Shown: in pieces, positions 32,375-44,440 of the stretch
Numbering within the stretch: position 1 is the first letter of the stretch
How the letters are laid out: every line of letters begins with the position of its first letter
DNA from: Micropterix aruncella
Taxonomy: Eukaryota; Arthropoda; Insecta; Lepidoptera; Micropterigidae
Length of the DNA: 64,000 nucleotides
Reading direction: 5' to 3'
NCBI GenBank assembly: GCA_944548615.1
Contig: OX155954.1
Coordinates: 4,189,424 to 4,253,423 of the forward strand
Program-made: the position numbers and the translations under genes
Notes under the pieces: model-generated
Told to the model about the DNA's origin: nothing
Database searches by the model: none
Seen by the model: only the letters and a program-made list of their open reading frames with translations

Positions 32375-34575
32375 ATACAATTTGGAGTTGACCGGAATAT
32401 TTCACTCCGAAGCCACAGTAAAAATCGCCTCGATATTGTCCAATCTCCGTTAGGAAAAATGCATCTAAAAAGTACGAGTATAAATAAACCTGCAAGTTTA
32501 TAACTCAAAGTAAGCAAACTTTCCAAGTTGATACTCACTAGATGCAGAGCATCTTTTACCCGAATTGCATACTAAACTAAAGTTTCACAGATGGCGGCGG
32601 AGTTGGCGTAGCTGTCGAACCGGAAAATTGAGATTAAATAATGTGAAGTTTAACTAAGTAGGACGATCGAAATTCAGACATAGATAAAGTATGAAATAAA
32701 AGAAAAGGGTTGGTGTAGGATTTTGAGAAGCATCGGACCGAAATCAATAGAAAGTTACATTTTAGATTAGATTAGATTAAATCGTATCACTCAAGCTAGA
32801 AGTTCAAATGACCCGGTCCACCAGTATACTAAAGGGAACATTATTGATGTGGGATAACCTAAAGCTGCTCTTTGAAACGTGAAAATATGAGAATTATCGA
32901 CTTGTATGAAAGAACTCAAAGAAAATGTTGGAAACGTAGGTGAGTCATAAATTGATGTAAAAGAGAGTAGAATTGATGTAAAAGAGAGCTTTTCCTCAAT
33001 AACCATCGCTGTTTTGCACAACTCCACCTTCTCGTCACTTTTTTCCAATTCCTAGATATTGGTGGCCTTTGTCTAGTTTCTTATATCTTGCAAGTTTTGT
33101 CATGTCTCCTTTATTCCTATCCATCCTTACGGAAAATGTCTTTAGGCGGTCACTGAACAAATGGGGGACCAAACATTTGTTTTATTTTTATCTTTGTTTG
33201 AAAAGGGTTATTTGTTTGATTTCAAAACGCTATTATTTAATTTTTTTGCACCTCTGTTTAAAAGAAATCATTAAAAATGGAAGTGAAAATTGAATGCTAC
33301 CTTTTATTATTAATATAACGATATATATACTTAAGAAGAGAAATAAAAGGAAATATTTAAGGAAATCTACAAACGAAAATACACTATTCGTTTCAAGTAA
33401 ATGGAAAACTTAAATAAAAAAGAAACACATCTTAATATGATCACATATAGAGTTGAATATTAGGAAAAAAAATACCTAGTAAAAGTATAAACTGTGAAAA
33501 TACTCCAATTTTTATAATATTTTCAACAGAAGTTTTTGAAGCTAAATTATAAAAAAATATAACCTTTAAATTTTGCGAGATGTTACTTTTGCTTGACAAG
33601 GTTTGCTACGACGTGCTACGACTCTTTTTCATTGAGTGCCGAGTACGATATTAGACGAAGGCATGCATCACTGCATGATTGTTCCGCACGGGAATGTTGA
33701 GATTGTGGATTCTACTGTACCGTTCTACGTCCAGTCTACAACTGAGGATCCTGTCCTTTAGCCAGGGTTCCAGAAAAGCCAGCTACAACTATCCAACGTG
33801 GCGTTTTATTTGAATTTCACCGTCGTCATTAAAAATTGACCAACCCTGCCAACGGATGTTCCTCCACTGCGAGATATTGGCTTCATGGGATATTGGAACA
33901 TGGTTTTAGCCGCTCATGTTTGGCGTTAAATTACAGGCAGTATTGTCTACTTTTTTTTAAATTTATTTGTACAAAAAAAACAATACAGAATGAAAACATT
34001 GGATATATCACTAAAACCAGGTCTGATTTAACTGTGATATAAAAGAAAGCCTCTACTTTTATAATAAGTATCGAGTTTACAGTGAATGAAATTATCACCA
34101 AATTCATTAAATTACTTAGATAATAATATTTTAGTTGTACCCGCAATTTACACGGCTATTTTAAGCTATATTGAGCAGTGAATTACTTTTTTGTCGCTCC
34201 TGATGCTTTTATGGCTGTCCAAATCACATATATACAGGTTGCTACTTATTTAAGTGTTTCGTTTAATTGTGATAGGAAATATATTTTTTAAATCGATTTT
34301 ATGTGTGTTTCATTTAATGTTTGTTTCATTCAACGGTTGATCAACTTAATTAATACAATTAAGGGTCAGACTTTTACGGCTTGTCTATGAATCGCGTAGT
34401 AGGCAAATGCGATGAGCACTGGAGAAATACAAATACTATTACTAATACAAATACAAATTTAAACACAAATGCCTTTGTACAAGTACTATTTTGTTCGATA
34501 AAGAGTTTATTATTATTATATTTTTAAAACAAAATTTTAATAATATTTTAAAACCAAAATCTAGAAATCATAATT
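32375..34575. other. Unassigned AT-rich region
   Basis: No coding region was identified. A moderately GC-rich part at 33590-33920 carries no recognisable frame. Confidence 0.3.
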
Positions 34576-34579
34576 CTAT

Positions 34580-35265
34580 TTTTGTCCCTTCTATAGATTT
34601 TTCTACCGTTATTCATTATAGAATATAGCAGATTACTACCTTTCTAAGAAGTAACCAGTTCCTCCCTCCCTTCTGCCACTCTCAATGTCCTCTCTTTGGG
34701 CATTCTTAGTTTTTTTTAAATAATAATATGGTAGACTGTAATTTAAGCAGACGAACTAAATAATCCTTTATTTCCTCAATGCGCGCATGTACCACTGTGA
34801 TATGGTTAGTTGTAAGAAACTACCATGTGACAATAAACTCGTAGATCTACGCCAAAAAAATACATCGTAGAATAAAAATAAAAGTTTTGATTGCAAATGA
34901 TTCTATAAACGTTATATAAAGCCCAAGGTTTCATGCCCATAAAGTTTATTTTAATAATTTGAATAATAATAAAGATAACTTTATACAAACTTAAAAAATA
35001 GAATAGAAACAGGCGAGTTTATTGTCACGTGGTAATTTCTTACAACTAAACATATCACAGTGGTACATGAGCGAATTGAGGAAATAAAGGATTATTTAGT
35101 TCGTCTGCATAAAATACAGTCTCCCATATTAAAAAAACTAAGAATGCCCGAGGACAGGAAATTGAGAGAGGCAGAAGGTTGGGAGTAACTGGTTACTTCT
35201 TAGAAAGGTAATCTTCTATATTCTATAAGGAATAACCGTAGAAAAATCTATAGAAGGGGTCAAAA
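34580..35265. mobile_element. Foldback-type element with about 255-bp inverted arms
   Basis: The arm at 34580-34841 is repeated in reverse complement at 35014-35265. Outer edge: gtcccttctatagatttttc on the left against 'cccttctatagatttttcta' reversed on the right. Inner edge: 'gacaataaactcg' against 'cgagtttattgtc'. The arms differ by scattered substitutions and small gaps. The 172-bp centre is AT-rich and non-coding. Long arms and a short centre suit a foldback/MITE element. No target duplication was established. Confidence 0.85.
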
Positions 35266-35299
35266 TGGTTCTTTTCTTTTCGAGAAATCATTAAACATT

Positions 35300-35695
35300 T
35301 TATTGGTTTTCATGAGCTAATATCTAAATATTTTTGGATGTAAATAAGCAAAACGGAATATTACCAATGATAGAGAATCTAAAAAAGACGACGATAGTAT
35401 TTACAATTTCTAAATAGGGTTCCGTATTTTTCCGTAAGACAAGTACGAGTTAGAAATGCCGACTTTTTGTCACTTTTTCGACTTTCTCATATTTATTCAT
35501 AATTATCTAATTGTTTTACAAAATGAGATTTCAATATACTATATACGAAATTTCAATGTGATCATTTTACATTTATTCTTTTTATGATTGCTATAGTAGT
35601 TTTATAGTTATAGTACTTTTTGTCGAGCGCGGCGATATTGCAAGAAATTTTAATAAATTGCCGCGGTCTGCCATGAAATTATTCCGCTACTCGAA
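35300..35695 (+). mobile_element. Right-end relic of the 15241-22091 piggyBac-like family
   Basis: Parallel to 21690-22091: ttttcatgagctaatatcta, 'tttacaatttctaaatag', 'atatttattcataattatc', 'tttacaaaatga.atttcaata' and 'tttttatgattg'. The very end is degraded (ctcgaaggggtcag instead of a perfect CCAAGGG-TTAA). Confidence 0.75.
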
Positions 35696-35699
35696 GGGG

Positions 35700-37190
35700 T
35701 CAGTAAATTAATGAACTTTCTAAATGAGATAAAAATATTTTCGATGTCATGAATATCCATTGAAACTTAGCAAAACTGCAAAAACCTTAAAAATAAACAT
35801 AAGGAAACTTGTACATTCTGAAAAAGTAACAATTAATTTAAAACGTTGTTTGACTCTCTTTCTTTGACATTAAGTAATAAGTAAGAATGAGTTTAAATGG
35901 GTGAGAATATGATCCCAGCAAAAGCATTTTTGAAAATATACACTATTTTTACATTATTTCACTGTATTTAGGAGTTTAGCAAAACGGGAGTTTTAATTAG
36001 GGCGTAATTTAGACCTTTGTATTCCTATACTATATCCTACGAAGTGTTGTTTTTGGGTTGGCATGGTGTCGACGCTTAATGAATGACACTACACTTCTAA
36101 CGACCTTTTTATGTCGCTTTTGTCTTTGGATTGTGGTGAGCCCTAGGAGTTGGCAAGGAGGTAAATTTATATTTAGGACAAAGACAAAAGGAAATAAAAA
36201 CAAATATTCTGACTAGTTGATGATAGGATGTAATTTGAAGAAACTGCTCGTAATCCAGTCCAACTCAAATCCAATTTTTATAAAATATACATTTAGTTTA
36301 AAAAACAGAAAATAAACTCTAGTGTTTCAGATAAGTGATAGACATACAATTTCTCTCGAGTGTAAACCTGTCCCATCTAGAATTGATAAATGGTTCTTAG
36401 AGCGAAGATAACTTTCAAGAGAAATAACTAGACGCTGAAAAATGAGCCTCTCGAGAATAATTCGATTCAGTGAGCCAAATCGCTTGTTGCCGAATGAAAC
36501 TACTTTGAGGCTTAAATCTCCAGTACTAGTTCATCATATCATAACTGGCCCTATTCGCCTTCTCTTTCGATTGCATGCTTGTTTTTTGGGTGATTTTAAA
36601 TTTTTGATTATGCATAAACTACTGCACATATAAGACATATGGTCACAAACTTTTCACCTAACGTGTCTGTGTTCTTGCTTACAGGACTCGTTTATGTGGA
36701 ATCATGAATTGAAATATGGTGAAAGTGCTAAAACGTCCATTTTCTGCGGTCAAGAAACCGAGACTATTGAAGACTGTTTTTTAATGTCTTTTGTTTGATT
36801 TGACACGACTTGGTTAATATTATTTTTATATAATTACGTATTTTTTATATAAAAACGTATTTTTAAATGTTTTTTATGTCTTTTGTTTGATTTGACACGA
36901 CTTGGTTAATTTTATTTTTAAATAGCCTTTCTCTGATGAATGGAGGGAGGGTGATCGTTTGCCGTCGATAAATGGCCCGTAAAATATATTGTTCCCTTTG
37001 AAAGTGAGGGACATATTACAAACTTAGCTACTGTGTGTGTGGCTTTGTTATTATTTTTTAACACTTTCGCTTCATTTAATGTCAATATACAAATCCTAAA
37101 AACTTACCAATTAGCAGCAAAACCGATTATTTTAGTCCGTCCCCAAATGTCGAAAATCACCAAGGCGGGAGTCAACACAAATCACTGTCA
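35700..37190. other. AT-rich region with one direct repeat
   Basis: The 35-bp segment at 36784-36818 recurs unchanged at 36876-36910. Sequence at 36590-36745 is related to 11900-12070. No coding sequence was recognised. Confidence 0.4.
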
Positions 37191-37191
37191 C

Positions 37192-37611
37192 TTAGCCACT
37201 CATAAAAAAATCACCTCTATCTAAAAGAGTCAAAATCTGTTTTTTTGCCACGGCAACTTTAGCAATTAATAAATCTTGTCTAGGTGAATCAGAGCCATTG
37301 AACGCACGCAATCCATCAACGACAACAATACGAGTGGATTTTCCCGCTCTCTTTGTAGGGGCGGACGTTGTCCTCTCGTTCGCTGGCACCTCTCGAATGA
37401 CGTGAGCCGCGAGTGGGCGCCGCGAAGCCTTCGTCTCGCGCCTGAAACTTTCAGCAGGGCGTTGCGAAATTATCGCACGTACGATAATCGTACAACTCAC
37501 GTAATACTTAAGGTAAGAGTGTCTGAGATGGCATATTAGCCATATCTCGGAAAGTAAGCTATAAATGGCGTTGTTAACCTCATTTGCAATGTCGCTCAAG
37601 TCAACGCGCAT
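37192..37611 (-). CDS. Unrecognised 139-codon open frame
   Basis: The frame begins MRVDLSDIANEVNNAIYS and ends LLDRGDFFMSG before a stop. Its middle (residues 50-95) is rich in Arg, Ala and Thr, with SQRPAESFRRETKASRRP and 'TSAPTKRAGKSTRIVVV'. G+C rises from about 30 percent in the flanks to about half in the middle, which argues against a chance frame. No signal peptide, membrane segment or known domain was seen. A 'tataataa' lies directly before the ATG. It may be a host gene exon, part of an unrecognised element, or a chance frame across a GC-rich repeat. Confidence 0.3.
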   Translation of the reverse strand: MRVDLSDIANEVNNAIYSLLSEIWLICHLRHSYLKYYVSCTIIVRAIISQRPAESFRRETKASRRPLAAHVIREVPANERTTSAPTKRAGKSTRIVVVDGLRAFNGSDSPRQDLLIAKVAVAKKQILTLLDRGDFFMSG

Positions 37612-37959
37612 TTATTATAGCGCCGTCCATTTTGAAAGCGACAGCGTCACCTTCTTGCAAATTAAAAAAATGAAATGGCTGCGTTTAATATTTCATTTTG
37701 TAGTGAAATAAACAAGGAATTAGGTAAAGCCTCATTCGTTAAGTACCTACTTACTGAAAAATCGACGACCCTATTGATGAAACTGTGATTTCTGAGTCGA
37801 CCGTTTGTTACATCTCCCTGGTCCATTTCGGACACAGAATCCTAAACCTTATCGGCTCTTGCAATTGATGAATAAAACAGAGTACCTAAAGAATTTTCGG
37901 TGAGGAAAATTTAAAACTAAATTAAAAATAAAGGAAAACTTCCGGGTTAGGTAGTCATG

Positions 37960-38480
37960 GTCTACAACTTTCTTTAATTCAAAATAGTACTCAACGTTTC
38001 CCAAACCACAAATCGACATTGTTGTTCTACTCCTTCTCCGTACATGCAGCTCGACTATGGAATCAGCTTCTTCCAGCTATTAAAGGAGCTAACTCGTTTT
38101 CCCCCTTTGTGAAATCATTGAGTACTTCTTTCTACCATAAATAAAAACCACAAATAAAAAACCACAAAAAACCTTTCCCTTATCTTTTACCCTTTCTTAC
38201 CTTATTTTGGCGGTTATTTATATATTAATATAGGTATGTATTTATGTCCTATTGAATTATTCAATTATTTATTTACCTTTGATGCTTATAAAATGCAAAA
38301 TATTACTTATATATTTTTTTTTTATTTTAACGTATACTATAGTTTTCCAATTTTGCCTACTCTTCTTGCCACGTCAACAGGTCGGTTGACTGGAAGATAT
38401 TGTTTAACAAGTAATTAGTCCGCCATTGTAACTTAAATGTTTTCATTGCGCAATAAAGGGGTTGTATATTAAATTTCATT
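37960..38480 (+). pseudogene. LINE 3' end with ORF2 C-terminus
   Basis: A short frame gives QRFPNHKSTLLFYSFSVHAA then RLWNQLLPAIKGANSFSPF and 'VKSL', matching the 'F....R.WN.LP..I....S...FK..L' tail of LINE proteins. After the stop come about 300 bp of AT-rich 3'UTR, ending near 'gcgcaataaagg', where a poly(A)-type signal AATAAA is visible at 38452. Confidence 0.65.
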
Positions 38481-38949
38481 TCAATTTTCGAAATCGAATA
38501 ACGCGTTATTGCAATTTAAGAACGAAAGTCCGATTTCAAAAACTTTTTCTGTTAACGGTTTTTCTTTTTAATTCGGTGAACCAATAAAGTTGCAGACTGT
38601 ACCTACTGCTAATGGTGTGATTTTTTAGTCGTCCGTTTAATCTATTGGAGAAAGAATGTCAAAATCGGACAACGCGTGTTTGAGATATTAATGACTCAGG
38701 CAGACATACGGACATACAGACGGACAGACACATTTCGTTTTTAAGTTTCTAAATATTCAAAAACGTGTAGAAATGTGATTTTGAACGAAATCTCTTTATC
38801 ATTTCTGAGGACAAGATGCTTTGCGCTAGCCTTGAGATGAGGAATCAGGCTGGCACCAGCGTAAAAATTAAATAATAAGAGATATAACGATAGGTACTTC
38901 ATACTTGGGAAATTTAAGTTCAAGTCAAGTCATCAAATCTTATGTGTGT

Positions 38950-39400
38950 ATGCAGGAGAGAGATTTTTTCGTTTAATGTGTTTTAATGTGCTGTTCAGAA
39001 AGCTACTTTCACATCGTTTAAAATAATTATAATTTTTAGTGTTCTTTTGATGCAAATAAGCATTTTGAGAATAATTCGTGCTATATTTGGAAATATGGAA
39101 TAGGTTTTGATCTCTTATAGTTCTGAGACGAATGAGAAAAGAAACTGTACTTATCAACTCAAGGCCGTAAAGATTATTGTTAAGTAGTTTATATAGAAAT
39201 GTAAGTTCTAACAAGACCTGGCGACTGTTCTGATCTGAGACCATGTTATACCAAAGAGCTGCAGGTGATGATTTTAAAGACACTGTAGCGCGGAGACAAA
39301 ACACTGGTAACCTACTCAACAAGCTACTCCCTGACACTATTAAGAAGAACGTACAGCTGCAGAACGTTACAGCTGAAGAACGTAAAATAAAAAAAATAAG
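38950..39400 (-). pseudogene. LINE ORF2 C-terminal end, minus strand
   Basis: The minus frame reads SLKSSPAALWYNMVSDQNSR, then LLELTFLYKLLNNNLYGLEL, 'RLRTIRDQNLFHI', STNYSQNAYLHQ and 'FLNSTLKHIKRK'. This is the usual 'LL.D..FLYKL.N......LL......P....R....F.....T.Y....P..R' tail of CR1/Jockey-group ORF2. The frame stays open from 39463, but the first 60 residues were not recognised. Confidence 0.7.
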
Positions 39401-39479
39401 GCGAATTCGAGGGCCATGACTTTTCAAACGTTGTAACTGTTTAATTGGTAGTTTTTTATTCATGGATGCTTTGTCCGAC

Positions 39480-40035
39480 TATATTGCTTTCATGCCACAT
39501 AAAGCAAAAGTAAATGAAAAAAATATAAAGCAACACTAAATGAAAAACAATGGGTTATGTTATTTTATGATACGGATTCTGAAAATCATTTCGACTGCTT
39601 TTTATCGACATTTCTCTGCATATTTCTAATAAGATATAGAAGACGGTTAAGTAAAACTTTAGTTATATGAAACTTTAGATCTTTTTATAAATTATGACTA
39701 CAAAAACAAATGAATTATTCTACTATCAAAGACACACCCCAGGCATTGTGCCAGATTTGCGTGATGTCTTGTTTATTGAAATAGGGATACCCTTACTATT
39801 GTAAGATATGTATTGTTCAAAACTTATGTTCAACAGTAGCAGAGCTTGTGAAAAAATTCAAATGTAACTTCTGAGTCAGTCCTAGATATAATAGCGATTT
39901 TTAGTAACGAGGAACTATCAATTGGCGGCGGGCTCTCGTTCCATACGAGTAGTGTTTCGCGACCATATCAGCTTCCACCAGTCTTATAGCTAGTTCATAG
40001 TTCACCAGTTCACCAGTATAAATAGATCATCAGTA
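39480..40035. other. AT-rich spacer
   Basis: No feature was recognised, apart from 'tagttcatagttcaccag' at 39992, which resembles 'cagttcacagttcaccag' at about 40744 on the other side of family A copy 5 and could be a decayed target duplication. Confidence 0.3.
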
Positions 40036-40039
40036 GGGC

Positions 40040-40655
40040 GGTGTGGACGACAGTGGGCGAACCCGTCACCCCAGGCTGGTATAATGATATGTGATCATTC
40101 TTTCAGCCGTGGGATGAACGTAGAAGACTTAGAGACAAGACAATCTACCATCTAGCTCCGCCAACAAGCCCGTTAGAGGCCAACGCCCTACAGCGAGGCA
40201 ACATGAAAGGTACCAGTTTTGGTAGGATATCTCCGTCTGGAGCTAACCTTCAGGATACCTCCATCCTCCCGACTGGTTACGGGTCGGAAGTCGCTTACGC
40301 GGCCTCTACCTGTTGTATTACAGCGGTAATTCAATTTGAAGTTATTATGGGAGTTTTTTACTCGTAGTGCCACACGGGAACGAGTCGCCCAAGTTAATTT
40401 CAAGAGTGGCTTGAAAACAGATCAACATCCACCCCCGCTGCTCAGGAGACAGTATATTTCCATAGTCTCCAGACTCCTTCGGCAATTAGTCAGAATGCAC
40501 AACCGATTGACGTCACCGAACGGTGCGCAAACCGTCTAGTAGCAATCCCGCTGGGGATGCAATCCCGCCGGGAGAAACCGGTCCTCCAGCTTTGAGGCCT
40601 AAGACACCAAAGTCTTACCCGGGTAGCCCCTTCCACACGAGGAGGCTTCTGAATA
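40040..40655 (-). repeat. Repeat family A, copy 5 (simple form, minus strand)
   Basis: It begins with the end block gggcgaacccgtcaccccag (40055), then atgatatgtgatcattc (40084), 'cgtagaagacttag' (40118), 'atcctcccgactggttacgg' (40263), the head block gtgcgcaaaccgtctag (40523) and 'gtcttacccgggtag' (40612). The 40085 'atgatatgtgatc' block is shared with copies 2 and 9 but not with 7 and 8, so these three form a subfamily. Confidence 0.8.
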
Positions 40656-40659
40656 GGAG

Positions 40660-41640
40660 CTGAATCGTGAGTTGAGCCGATCCGAGAACACAGTAGATAT
40701 CATTTCCCAAGCTGCACGAAACCATTCGCTACCAATTAATTCATCAGTTCACAGTTCACCAGTTTATGGAGGAATGTCACAAAGTGAAGCTCACGACTTC
40801 TGAAGTTTGTGACAGTCATGTCATTTAGTTCCGTGGCGGAACTGTACTCAATTATACTGGACTGGTTACTGCATAACATGGCTCAAATCATAATTTAATC
40901 GTACATAATATTCAAAGCCGGTAATGATAATGCTCCCTAGTGCGCGTTAGCGACCACATTCAGGATATGCCGGCGGGCAGACAGCACGTGGGGTCCGCCA
41001 TCCCTTTCCCGTCCCCATTGACGTCATAGCGAGGGAGAGAGACGACGACACAATGAGGGTAGATATAGCACATGCTTTCTGTTCTATCTACGCAAGGTCT
41101 GTTTTGTTTCCTTGCGATGCACTTGCGCTTCTCATTTCCGCCAAAGGGCCTTCGAGCTGGAAAATTGTTTTCTTTATCAATGAGGCACTCGGCTAGTGTG
41201 AATCATTTACGCAATTCTATGCTAACAAAGAAATATTATTGGTTAATATGTTAATGTAACTTTTCTATCAAAAATGTTGTAATTAGGCTTTTATTTCAGA
41301 TTTCGAATATTATTTGATTACATAGTTAGAAGAGGCAGTGCCAGGTTTACGAAAAACCGTAAAAGGAATTCGCATCTGATTTTTTATTTCCCAGAGAAAT
41401 ACATCGTGCTTCATCCACGACGTATGTATATATATACTAAACTAAACTTTCCATATTTATGGAAAGTTTAGCTTTACAGCAAAATTTTGCGAAGGTTTTC
41501 CACGCGATTTCCGCGATTTCCATCCTAGGAATCCAAAAAAATGATTTCTGGAAAATCTCCGTCTGTGCGTGTGTATGTGTATGTGTGTGTGGGGGTGTGT
41601 ATGTGCAGTTGTACCCACTGTACCTCAGAAATCACCGCTA
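40660..41640. other. Unassigned, part GC-rich
   Basis: Bases 40920-41060 are GC-rich and contain a TGACGTCA palindrome (41019). A (GT)n-like run lies at 41565-41600. No coding frame was recognised. Confidence 0.3.
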
Positions 41641-41644
41641 ACAT

Positions 41645-41800
41645 CAGGTAATAACCGCGCAAACGACCTGCGAATCTGGGACGAGACTGGAGGATGGAGG
41701 AATCCGTCCCAATCTGGTAGTCAGCCCGCTGCCGCACTAAGTCCTCTTCTCAGTGCCTCGCGGTAAAGCGTTGGACTCTGGTCGGTGGAATTAGACAATC
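41645..41800 (+). repeat. Repeat family A, copy 6 (fragment)
   Basis: It keeps 'accgcgcaaacgacctgcga', 'atctggtagtcagcccgc' and 'cgcggtaaagcgttgg' in family order. Confidence 0.65.
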
Positions 41801-43045
41801 AATAGTCTTTTTTTGGCTAAGTCTTTCGAAACATAGATTTAATAGAGTTTTCCTGTACCTTTTTTGCTTGAAATGGCTTGGGTTTTTTTACATGCTTTAT
41901 CAAAATGATTATGACCCTTGCAGACGTCGCAAGTGCTTCCAAAAGCAGAACATATATTTTGATCAAATAGGTCCTAATTGTCTTATTTACATAATTATTG
42001 GAGTTCATTATCTGGAATAAGTATAGGTTCCATAGCACCTAAAATATTTATAAAATATGACTATATATAGTATAATTAATGGATTTTGTGCAAATGAAGA
42101 AATAACTCGGGAAACGGCACAATTCAGGTCTACGGATGTTCTTGTCGTTCTGTGTTGCTTGCTTTGTAGTCTTTTTCTGGGTTCGATGGAAAATATGAGT
42201 GACTGTTTCCAAACAGCTGGTGTATATCCAATGGCTCGCAATCCATCAAGGAATAGTCCCCATTTATCGGAATGGCCAATCATTTTTCTCAGGTGTTGCC
42301 AGACTTACGTAATATAATTATTACGTAGTGCAACAAATTATTATTTATTTGTCACAGATTGTTTCCAGTGGCGAGCAACAAGCAACCGATACGTTTAGCC
42401 GCACAACCGGTCGAGCAAAGCTCCCAAAACGTCGCACACGAGGTGGAAAAATCCGTGTTGCATCCCTTGTACGCAGGGATTCTCGCGGGCGTCGAGCATC
42501 CCCTCAGGCATAGCCGGTAACAGGGCCGCATTTAGATTAATAAAAGCTCAGGCAGATGTTACTGTATTATTTATACTGAGAAGCTTGAAATGCTACGACT
42601 TCTTAACCTAGTCAGTGACACCCTTAAACAAAATTAGGAATCAGAGTTTTCAACGGATCTTTATGATTTGATATTCTGGAAATCTAAAAAAAGGATTTCT
42701 CGAAAAAAAACAGACATTTTATTTATTTTCTGTCTACTTATGTCCGATTTTAGACCGAACTGTCCGGCTTCAGGGTCCTTGTCCGGTTTACAATTAATGA
42801 AAAATCGGCCGTACTTTTGTCCAATTTTTGGTTCATGCTAAAAGAGCGTGGAGCCAAAAATACGGATTTTAATGTTTAATCCAAATTTTTGTCCCCGAAC
42901 TCTGAATAATATTGGGATTTTTGAAAAAAGACATTGATACCATATGACAGTCATGGGACTGGAAAAAATAGTTTTTTTGGCATAAGTATTTATCACTAAG
43001 AAAGGATAAGGATTCGAAAAGGATTTACTCATAAGTACAAGGAAA
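41801..43045. other. Unassigned, with a GC-rich frame at 42345-42530
   Basis: At 42360-42530, GC-rich DNA stays open in two frames. One gives RTTGRAKLPKRRTRGGKIRV. The other gives VEQSSQNVAHEVEKSVLHPL then 'YAGILAGVEHPLRHSR' and a stop. The second looks more protein-like, and a possible splice acceptor (ttatttgtcacag) precedes it. Origin unknown. The remainder is AT-rich. Confidence 0.3.
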
Positions 43046-43049
43046 AAAT

Positions 43050-43449
43050 CTGTGGCAATTAGGCAAAACTACATAAGCCGTTTTTTTACCAAAATGAGTT
43101 ATAATGACCATTTAACAGCGTTCTTTAAACTCTTTCATTGAGAAAAACTACATAACTCGAAGCACAATATAAAAGAAGTTATAGCACCTACAATCTCTTT
43201 AGCTATATATTGTTCAGATGAGCAAAACTACATATGTGTAACTTATGTACTTTTTTTAACTATTGATAGGTGGTCATAGTAGCATAAGTTAATTATCTTT
43301 TTATTAATACTTATTATTTTAAAATTACACATATAGTTTAGGAGAGCACACATCTTTTATTCCATGTGCCAATTTTAGTCATAAATTTCAAAATGCTCCC
43401 CTGAGAAAATGGCATTTCTGACTTATGTAGTTTTGCCTAATTGTCACAG
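43050..43449. mobile_element. MITE, 400 bp, inverted ends and AAAT duplication
   Basis: The left end ctgtggcaattaggcaaaac and the right end, reversed (ctgtgacaattaggcaaaac), match over about 28 bp with one visible mismatch. Both sides carry AAAT (43046-43049 and 43450-43453). 'aaaactacata' recurs inside. No coding frame. The superfamily is not determined; a 4-bp duplication is short and the bases are simple, so it could be chance. Confidence 0.75.
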
Positions 43450-43453
43450 AAAT

Positions 43454-44035
43454 TACCTCAGACCTAATGAACGTATACACGAGTGTTTTTACTTACTTGG
43501 CAATCGTATCCTTGCGGTAGTAAACTGCACGAAACAATTACTTGCCTTAATTTAGTCACAAAGGACGAGATATTAGGTGTAAAGGGGCTTATCTGTATAA
43601 AGACGACAGAATAAAATGTGAACTCTTAAATGTATTGTCAGATGCGAGATACGTATACAAGTATTTTTTTTCATCTTCTTACTCTTCTCCCCCCCCCCCC
43701 CACTCCCGATATAGCTCCAGTCAATCAAAGCACTGTCCGGTTTTTTAAAACCCATCTGGCAACCCTGCCTGTGACATCAGTGTTTTTTTCGTAAAATTTT
43801 AGCCTAGGCCAAATATTGGGTCCTTACCTATGTAACTGCTGTTTTTTCACACTGGCCATTTTAAACTTGGATAACTTGGGTTTGAGTTAAAGATTTCAAA
43901 TTCAAATACGTTTTAATTCAAGGCCATGTCATTCTTTTCTTAAGAATCAGCTGTTTATTTGTCTTACCGACGTTTTGCTCAAATATTTTCGTTTGTGCTA
44001 CCATGGTGAAGTTGAAAATTTGCAATATTTTCAAA
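43454..44035. other. AT-rich spacer with C-run
   Basis: A run of C at 43690-43702. No feature otherwise. Confidence 0.3.
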
Positions 44036-44039
44036 TATG

Positions 44040-44440
44040 TTCAGATCCTTTGCCGGTGTTTTCTATTACAGCTTCTTGCAGCCTGGCTATACAGTTACCG
44101 TACATGTGTACTGTTAAGAACTTCAAACAATGATGAAAAAGCTCGTGATTAAATAACCGAGCATGGCCAATCTCTCATCGCCACTGCTTCTGCATGACAA
44201 CGTATAACCACAGATTTCACTGCAAACAGTCTCAAAGTTGCAAGAGTTGCGAATGGAGACCGTTGATCACCCACCGTACTTGCCAGACCTTGCTGCAATA
44301 GATTTTAATTTTTTTTCAGAATTTAGATAACTTTTTACAAGGGAAAAAATCAACTTTGAAGAGTCGGTTAACAACGCATTTAAAGCATTCATTGGTTTTT
44401 GTCCACGAGAGTTTTACAGCAGATAAATTAAGCAACTCCT
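44040..44440 (+). pseudogene. Second mariner transposase relic, C-terminal half
   Basis: Plus-strand frames give LQPGYTVTVHVYC, TMMKKLVIK, then SLQTVSKLQELRMETVDHPP, 'YLPDLAAIDFNFF' (third catalytic Asp region, 'YSPDLSPTDYHFF') and NLDNFLQGKKSTLKSR. The second-Asp motif ('HDNA.PH') is blurred to 'LHDNV'. At least three frame changes. The sequence style (LDNFLQGK) resembles the cecropia/irritans side of mariner and differs from the copy at 25262-26244, so it is an independent family. Confidence 0.8.

Noticed and set aside
41019..41026. TGACGTCA palindrome (also at 1870-1877)
   Set aside because: It matches a cAMP-response-type site, but an 8-bp palindrome twice in 64 kb without a promoter or gene is weak evidence.
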